A stretch of DNA of 9,949 nt. It comes from Winogradskyella sp. UBA3174. Lineage in GTDB: Bacteria; Bacteroidota; Bacteroidia; Flavobacteriales; Flavobacteriaceae. The notes below the pieces were generated by a model. It did no database searches, had not been told where the DNA came from, and saw nothing but the letters and a program-made list of their open reading frames with translations. The stretch lies in contig NZ_DEXW01000069.1 of assembly GCF_002364335.1 (NCBI RefSeq), positions 1 to 9,949 of the forward strand, read 5' to 3'. Made by a program: the position numbers and the translations under genes. Shown one piece after another: positions 7,401 to 9,949 of this stretch (position 1 is its first letter; each line of letters begins with the position of its first letter).

Positions 7401-7833
7401 AGATGTCGCTGTAAATTTTGGATATACACCTGTTGAAGGGGACGTTATACCTTTTATAGAAGCTACTAGTGTAGTTGGCTCATTTTCTAACATAACATTA
7501 CCTACTGATTGGTCTATTAGGTATAATTACCCAAACACTGGTAATGTTTCTTTTCAGTTTGGGGATATTTTGAATATTGAAGATAATAATCTAGAAGATT
7601 TAAAAATTTATAATGCGTATGACACTAAAGATGTTGTTGTATTAGGCTTATTAAATTCAGAAACTACATTTGAACTTTATGATATTATGGGTCGTTTTAT
7701 TCTTAGCAAAGACTTAGATAAAACTACAACTGTAAATAGAATTGATGTTTCTAATTTATCGATTGGTTCTTATATTGTAAAACTGAAAACAGATTTAAAT
7801 GGATCTAAAACTCAGAAGCTAATTATTAAATAA
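4432..7833 (+). CDS. Large T9SS-secreted surface protein, two beta-solenoid modules
   Basis: This 1133-aa protein is exported by Sec and then across the outer membrane by the type IX system. An extended N-region precedes a signal peptide (KKSIILTLLVFVVTITTSEA, about 25-44; likely cleavage A44|Q45). Two similar modules follow. Module 1 has a head with W48-G50 and DATNWSDGVPDVNDNVTI (58-75), a beta-solenoid of about 10 imperfect turns of 30-40 residues (xFxNxxxGxIxIxnv, about 120-500), then a cap (about 487-621) ending LPTNWTIVYDFPSVG. Module 2 has a head SGAFSDPNTWASGVVPG (628-644), a shorter solenoid (about 690-880) and a cap (about 921-1044) ending LPTDWSIRYNYPNTG. Residues 1057-1133 form a type A sorting domain (FELYDIMGRFI, IDVSNLSIGSYIVKLKT, QKLIIK). 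It is rich in Asn, Ile, Gly and Thr, with only two Cys. An adhesin or surface-layer role is inferred; no catalytic site is visible. The ATG at 4432 is the only Met before residue 298. Confidence 0.88.
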   Translation: MGFSITSNNLILEHFQSKQNHLFFKKSIILTLLVFVVTITTSEAQTTWLGTTSTDWFDATNWSDGVPDVNDNVTIDTGANNPTISTTGALANSVRINDETTLFIGAAGQLDIDLVDNAEVQDGLLVLGTLDNSGTLTIGATTSGGDYGIYLGIVEGSDDPGTIQNRAGAVLQVDNCITFGIYFSTAVGSVFNNFGTINIGSVGNIGNSGLFVSANSFTNFATGILNINSVSTAGIWINTGGTFGAVNNSGVININDSIANLNYGIRVTDGTFTNTTTGEINIDNVEINSIVIEAGQSMVNNNILNIGQIANGGVHGVFIEGTFQNSTGGGTITIDNTSEIAILLSSTGNFDNFVPSIINLGSDASIGDTGIYNSGDFNNDSQITINRYTAGGIVNIDATFSSEGTIVIGNIDAGSIGIQNFGASASFTNFISTTTGSIEINNVNTGFVCPSGLFENRSQITVGNMTSVPALLAGAGTDTFRNQIDGSGVITANGEISASAFTNNGGLLDPSSLGFGVAGFGVLSFDGDEDFNQSIINIDISDDAGVGIVSDLIEVQGIATLLGGTLNIAINFPTTPTDGQVVTFFRSDALTNEFTLATALPTNWTIVYDFPSVGEISIEFGEINSTQSGAFSDPNTWASGVVPGADTPVIVNNGHTVTLDVPTIEVGRLEVSETATVIVPIGTEVIISGSQGPAVINEGTIEMDGVLSIDGSQSSGINNNGTINLSGQISITNTINEAINNSGVYVINDNASTIIDIAPIGIVNGNDFTINQNGNLNIDFTTNTAILTQTGSTLTNNGITLIGGDLNPTNSVGLYGIDHTGYIINSASGIMEISNATDTLLLFNDPPAGTGGRNINDGIVLNNGQMTLFSAQLNAVEQSDNATQIKGKYKHVLKKRPTPNPGRDINSIASFLNEALALLRGSGIIETQLSFLNGGVIAPGLLAGDVGVLIFDGPSEDLQNVTLEIDINGKTLKGTDYDLIASTGEIILGGDVAVNFGYTPVEGDVIPFIEATSVVGSFSNITLPTDWSIRYNYPNTGNVSFQFGDILNIEDNNLEDLKIYNAYDTKDVVVLGLLNSETTFELYDIMGRFILSKDLDKTTTVNRIDVSNLSIGSYIVKLKTDLNGSKTQKLIIK

Positions 7834-7850
7834 AAACACTTTTATATTAT

Positions 7851-7884
7851 ATAAACCACATCTTTAGAGATGTGGTTTATTTTT
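7851..7884 (+). terminator. Rho-independent terminator of the T9SS protein gene
   Basis: A perfect 13-bp stem (ATAAACCACATCT at 7851-7863 with AGATGTGGTTTAT at 7868-7880) closes a 4-nt loop and runs into TTTTT (7880-7884), 17 bp after the stop at 7833. The run of T serves the plus strand. It lies directly beside the stop of the convergent gene, which may also use it in the reverse direction, although there the T-run is poorer. Confidence 0.85.
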
Positions 7885-8692
7885 ACCACCAAGTTATAAA
7901 GCATTTTTGTAGCTTTTCATCGTTATCTTTTAGCCAACACAAAGGGGAATGCTTTTCGATAATATATTTATTGATTTCAATTTTAGCTTCTTTAAATTTA
8001 AGCCAGCTTACTTCAATATGTGGTGTAAAAAGCCAGTCTAATTTATTAGGTATATAAAACTCAAAATAATTAATAATATCTATTTTTTGAATTGATAAAT
8101 AGAATCCGTTAACACAATTTATGTTGATTGGATGAATTTTTAAATCAGCTATTTTATATGGTAAAAATAGTTGTGCTTTAAAGCATACGTATTGTTCAAA
8201 ATCAGTTGCTTTATGATTAAATTTATCTAAGTATAATTTCGTTTTAGTATTATAAAGTAATGGTAGCTGTTTATTCCTTAATTTATCTAATTTATAGACT
8301 AGTGCATCTTTTCTGTTAGGTCCAATCCATTTTTTTAATGGATTATCATCTATTACTGAATTATCATAGAGATAAAATTTATAAACTATTTCTAAATGAA
8401 TAGGCGTATTATCTTTGTAAAATAGAGCATCTAATTCTCCAATAGTTATTTTATCATTTTGTATTTGTAGATTATCACAAATCCAATGAATAGAATCTTG
8501 TTGTTTTAATTGATGATTTATAAAGGCTTCAACTTGCTTACCTAATCTATGATTTTTTAAAGTTAATTTGGTAATATCAAAATTTGGTTCAAAATCTAAA
8601 TCTAGCTGATTTAGTTCATAAACAGTATCCCTTTTCCAAAGAGATGGAGTCTCAAAACAGCCTTTGTAACGTAAAATAGTATTTAAATCCAT
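7883..8692 (-). CDS. DUF1853-family protein, nuclease-like residue pattern
   Basis: The 269-aa product (ATG at 8690-8692; a TTG at 8710 would add six residues but lies inside the putative promoter) matches the DUF1853 family of unknown function. Characteristic blocks, numbered from the ATG, are RLGKQVEAF (49-57), ITIGELDALF (82-91), HLEIVYKFYLY (99-109), KKWIGPNRKDALVYK (120-134) and KLRNKQLPLL (137-146). The order Glu (E55), GELD (D88), then ExxxK (E101, K105) resembles the active-site layout of PD-(D/E)XK nucleases, which supports, but does not prove, a restriction-endonuclease-like fold. The C-terminal half is rich in aromatic and Lys residues and has no motif I know. There is no signal peptide or membrane segment, so it is cytoplasmic. 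It converges on the T9SS gene and diverges from the DEAD-box helicase gene, with which it shares a 45-bp promoter region. The family assignment is firm; the nuclease role is inference. Confidence 0.82.
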   Translation of the reverse strand: MDLNTILRYKGCFETPSLWKRDTVYELNQLDLDFEPNFDITKLTLKNHRLGKQVEAFINHQLKQQDSIHWICDNLQIQNDKITIGELDALFYKDNTPIHLEIVYKFYLYDNSVIDDNPLKKWIGPNRKDALVYKLDKLRNKQLPLLYNTKTKLYLDKFNHKATDFEQYVCFKAQLFLPYKIADLKIHPININCVNGFYLSIQKIDIINYFEFYIPNKLDWLFTPHIEVSWLKFKEAKIEINKYIIEKHSPLCWLKDNDEKLQKCFITWW

Positions 8693-8707
8693 TATATATC
8701 GAAAGTA

Positions 8708-8714
8708 CAAATTA
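8708..8714 (-). promoter_or_regulatory. Possible -7 element for the DUF1853 gene
   Basis: On the minus strand TAATTTG lies 15 bp before the ATG at 8692. It is one base shorter than the TAnnTTTG consensus and has no clear -33 partner. It overlaps the plus-strand -7 element at 8713-8720. Confidence 0.3.
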
Positions 8715-8720
8715 CCTTTG
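8713..8720 (+). promoter_or_regulatory. Bacteroidota -7 element for the DEAD-box gene
   Basis: TACCTTTG is an exact TAnnTTTG match ending 17 bp before the ATG at 8738, implying a very short leader. No convincing TTG is found at the -33 spacing. Confidence 0.5.
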
Positions 8721-8737
8721 CGTTACAATAATGTATT

Positions 8738-9856
8738 ATGACAACATTTTCAGAATTAGGTATTCATAAATCTTTTAGTAAAGCACTAACTGAGTTAAAT
8801 ATTATAAACCCTACAGAAATTCAGGAAGCTGTAATTCCGATACTTCTAAAATCTAAAACAGATTTAATTGGCTTAGCACAAACAGGTACTGGTAAAACAG
8901 CAGCTTTTGGCCTACCCTTATTACATAGTATTAATAAAGAAAAGTCTGAAGTGCAGGGTTTAATAATAGCTCCTACAAGAGAGTTGGTACAACAAATAAA
9001 AAAACAACTGTTTAAGTTTACTAAATATATAGACGGAAAGATTTTTGTAGAAGGCGTATATGGTGGCGAAAAAATGGATAAACAGATTAAAGCTTTAACT
9101 AGAACTACACATATAGTTGTTGCTACGCCAGGACGATTATTAGACTTAGTTGAGCGTGGTGCTGTTGATATCTCTAATGTGAACACATTAGTACTTGATG
9201 AGGCAGACGAAATGCTTAGTATGGGTTTTAAAGAAGATTTAAATAAAATACTTAAATATAATACCACTAAGCGTAATACATGGTTATTTTCTGCAACAAT
9301 GCCAGAGGAAATTAAACAAATAGTTAAAACGTATATGTCTTCTGATACGACTAGAATAGAAGTAAATAAAAATGCTCTAGTTAATGAAAATATTTCTCAT
9401 CATTTTACACATACCAGTATAAAGGATAAGTTGAATATGATTGTTAGAATTCTAGAAAAAAGAGGAGAGGAGCGAGGAATTATATTCTGTAGAACTAAAG
9501 CTGGCACGAAAACATTGTCTAAACAACTACAAGATGAAGGTTTTTCTGTTGGAGCATTAGAAGGAGATATGCAACAAAAGGAACGTGATAAAGTAATGCG
9601 TGCTTTTAAAAATGAAAGTTTACAAGTTCTTATTTCTACTGATGTTTCAGCTAGAGGTATTGATGTAAATAATCTTGCTTTTGTATTGCATCATCAATTA
9701 CCAGATCAGTTAGAGTATTATACGCATAGAAGCGGTAGAACAGCTAGAGCAGGTAAAACGGGACAATCTATTGCATTGATTATACCAGGTGAGATGCAAA
9801 AAATTATAAGTATTCAAAAAGAGTTAGGTATTACTTTTCGTGAGATTGCAATTTAA
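8738..9856 (+). CDS. DEAD-box ATP-dependent RNA helicase, short form
   Basis: This cytoplasmic RNA helicase of 372 aa unwinds short RNA duplexes using ATP; bacterial relatives (RhlE, DeaD/CsdA, CshA) act in ribosome assembly, RNA decay and cold adaptation. All core motifs are present: the Q motif F4 with PTEIQ (25-29), AQTGTGKT (47-54), PTRELV (79-84), TPGR (130-133), VLDEADEM (152-159), SAT (185-187), IIFCRTKAG (248-256), STDVSARGIDV (300-310) and HRSGRTARAG (330-339). The protein stops about 30 residues after motif VI, at LGITFREIAI, so it has only the two RecA domains. Many relatives carry a further 60-250 residues (RNA-binding domain or basic tail). The stop is followed by a strong terminator, so the short form is probably genuine. 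The paralogue (RhlE or DeaD type) cannot be settled without the tail. The start ATG follows the -7 element closely, and no Shine-Dalgarno is seen. Confidence 0.93.
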   Translation: MTTFSELGIHKSFSKALTELNIINPTEIQEAVIPILLKSKTDLIGLAQTGTGKTAAFGLPLLHSINKEKSEVQGLIIAPTRELVQQIKKQLFKFTKYIDGKIFVEGVYGGEKMDKQIKALTRTTHIVVATPGRLLDLVERGAVDISNVNTLVLDEADEMLSMGFKEDLNKILKYNTTKRNTWLFSATMPEEIKQIVKTYMSSDTTRIEVNKNALVNENISHHFTHTSIKDKLNMIVRILEKRGEERGIIFCRTKAGTKTLSKQLQDEGFSVGALEGDMQQKERDKVMRAFKNESLQVLISTDVSARGIDVNNLAFVLHHQLPDQLEYYTHRSGRTARAGKTGQSIALIIPGEMQKIISIQKELGITFREIAI

Positions 9857-9874
9857 ATTATAATTTAAAAAGTA

Positions 9875-9921
9875 TAAAAACTGAAAAGCACACTATAAGA
9901 TAGTGTGCTTTTCAGTTTTTA
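9875..9921. terminator. Long symmetric intrinsic terminator
   Basis: A perfect 22-bp stem (9875-9896 pairing with 9900-9921) closes a 3-nt AAG loop. The GC-bearing core is GCACACTAT/ATAGTGTGC. The A-tract of the left arm (9876-9880) and the T-tract of the right arm (9916-9920) make it a bidirectional terminator, 18 bp after the DEAD-box stop. It suggests a convergent gene just beyond the window. The remaining bases (9922-9949) show nothing recognisable. Confidence 0.85.
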
Positions 9922-9949
9922 ATACGAATTCAATTATTTATCTAATAAT

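Noticed and set aside
8693..8710. TTG-started extension of the DUF1853 gene
   Set aside because: An ATG lies six codons downstream, and the extension would run into the likely promoter.
8821..9267. A 148-codon minus-strand open frame inside the DEAD-box gene
   Set aside because: The plus strand encodes every helicase motif there; the antisense product has no recognisable family pattern.
9852..9869. Perfect 18-bp palindrome (TTTAAATTA/TAATTTAAA) at the DEAD-box stop
   Set aside because: It consists only of A and T in AT-rich DNA next to a much stronger terminator, so chance is the simplest explanation.

Overview
The window looks like chromosomal DNA from a marine-type member of the Flavobacteriaceae (Bacteroidota). 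It is very AT-rich, the genes have no clear Shine-Dalgarno sequences, and two starts are preceded by exact matches to the Bacteroidota promoter -7 element TAnnTTTG. It also encodes a very large secreted protein with a C-terminal type IX secretion (T9SS) sorting domain, and an ExbD of the Bacteroidota kind. No rRNA, tRNA, CRISPR array, insertion sequence or phage gene is visible.

Layout, left to right. A broken lipoprotein gene with a 3D domain lies at 138-518 (+); it has two in-frame stops and lost conserved residues. It converges on an orphan exbD (548-1120, -). A divergent spacer carries a TTGTTAACAA palindrome and a good -7 element, and leads to a stand-alone superfamily 2 DEAH helicase (1254-2762, +). 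Next is a small secreted protein with a lysine-rich linker and a C-terminal beta-rich domain (2860-3594, +, GTG start). It overlaps by 11 bp, tail to tail, an RluE-type 23S rRNA pseudouridine synthase (3584-4153, -, TTG start). An AT-rich spacer of 278 bp precedes a 1133-residue secreted surface protein (4432-7833, +). That protein is built from two copies of the same module (a Trp/Gly/Pro head, a beta-solenoid and a cap) followed by a T9SS tail. A strong hairpin terminator separates it from a convergent DUF1853-family gene (7883-8692, -) with a nuclease-like residue pattern. A 45-bp divergent promoter leads to a short DEAD-box RNA helicase (8738-9856, +), which ends in a long, near-symmetric terminator.

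The genes alternate in strand and mostly look like single-gene transcription units, so there is little evidence that they form a pathway together. RNA metabolism is represented by the pseudouridine synthase and the DEAD-box helicase. The cell envelope and surface are represented by ExbD, the 3D pseudogene, the small secreted protein and the T9SS cargo. I found no convincing new multi-gene system. The points most worth following up are the decaying 3D lipoprotein, the two-module T9SS protein with its single basic insert, the cysteine-bearing orphan ExbD, and the nuclease-like signature of the DUF1853 protein.
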